Shown one piece after another: positions 5,227-5,261 of a stretch of 5,261 bases of DNA; the first letter of the stretch is position 1, and the number at the start of each line of letters is the position of its first letter. This DNA comes from Anaerolineaceae bacterium (GTDB taxonomy: Bacteria > Chloroflexota > Anaerolineae > Anaerolineales > Villigracilaceae). A program made the position numbers and the translations under genes. The stretch is from NCBI GenBank assembly GCA_022181005.1, contig BQMV01000163.1:1-5261 (forward strand), written 5' to 3'. Under the pieces are notes generated by a model. That model did no database searches. It was not told the DNA's origin and saw nothing but the letters and a program-made list of their open reading frames with translations.

Positions 5227-5261
5227 AATGACTGCGGTCAGACGATGCCTGCGCGCCGCCT

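Noticed and set aside
5241..5261. C-terminal tail (seven codons before TGA) of an upstream gene
   Set aside because: Seven codons are too few to identify or even prove a coding region; mentioned only as context for cofE.

Overview
The window carries most of a coenzyme F420 biosynthesis and usage cluster on the minus strand, with two housekeeping genes (uvrC and the cinA-type amidase pncC) diverging at its left end. The organism is most likely a bacterium of the Chloroflexota (Anaerolineae/Thermomicrobia-like). Three observations suggest this: roughly 50-55 % G+C by eye, a bacterial UvrC and PncC beside an F420 locus, and a CofE ligase kept separate from its nitroreductase partner. In Actinobacteria those last two are normally fused as FbiB, and classical methanogen clusters lack the nitroreductase. 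The phylum is an inference.

Layout, left to right. Bases 1-138 (or 147) are the first 46-49 codons of uvrC, read leftward off the window edge. Bases 148-255 are a divergent intergenic region with a TATAAT box for the rightward gene and two short inverted repeats. Bases 256-738 (+) are a stand-alone PncC/CinA C-terminal-domain amidase. It converges after 32 bases on an LLM-class (luciferase-like, probably F420-using) oxidoreductase at 771-1769 (-), which has a strong ribosome-binding site and its own TATAAT. Upstream of that on the same strand lie cofC (1834-2457), cofD (2454-3374), a FbiB-C-terminal-like nitroreductase (3371-3985), a PPOX/FDOR-B-type F420-binding protein (3966-4358) and cofE (4417-5226). 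Transcription therefore runs cofE, FDOR-B, nitroreductase, cofD, cofC and perhaps the LLM gene.

How they fit together. CofC activates a three-carbon phospho-acid with GTP. CofD transfers it onto Fo to give F420-0, or dehydro-F420-0 if the acid is phosphoenolpyruvate. The stand-alone nitroreductase is the natural candidate for the FMN enzyme that reduces the dehydro form, and CofE adds the glutamate tail. The FDOR-B and LLM proteins are likely users of the finished cofactor. The last three genes of the run are joined by ATGA overlaps, and the nitroreductase overlaps the FDOR-B gene by 20 bases, which suggests tight translational coupling. Fo synthase (cofG/cofH) and an F420-reducing dehydrogenase are not in the window. 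The most interesting point is the unfused, operon-embedded nitroreductase, which suggests the phosphoenolpyruvate/dehydro-F420 route. No mobile elements, CRISPR arrays, RNA genes or convincing terminators were seen.
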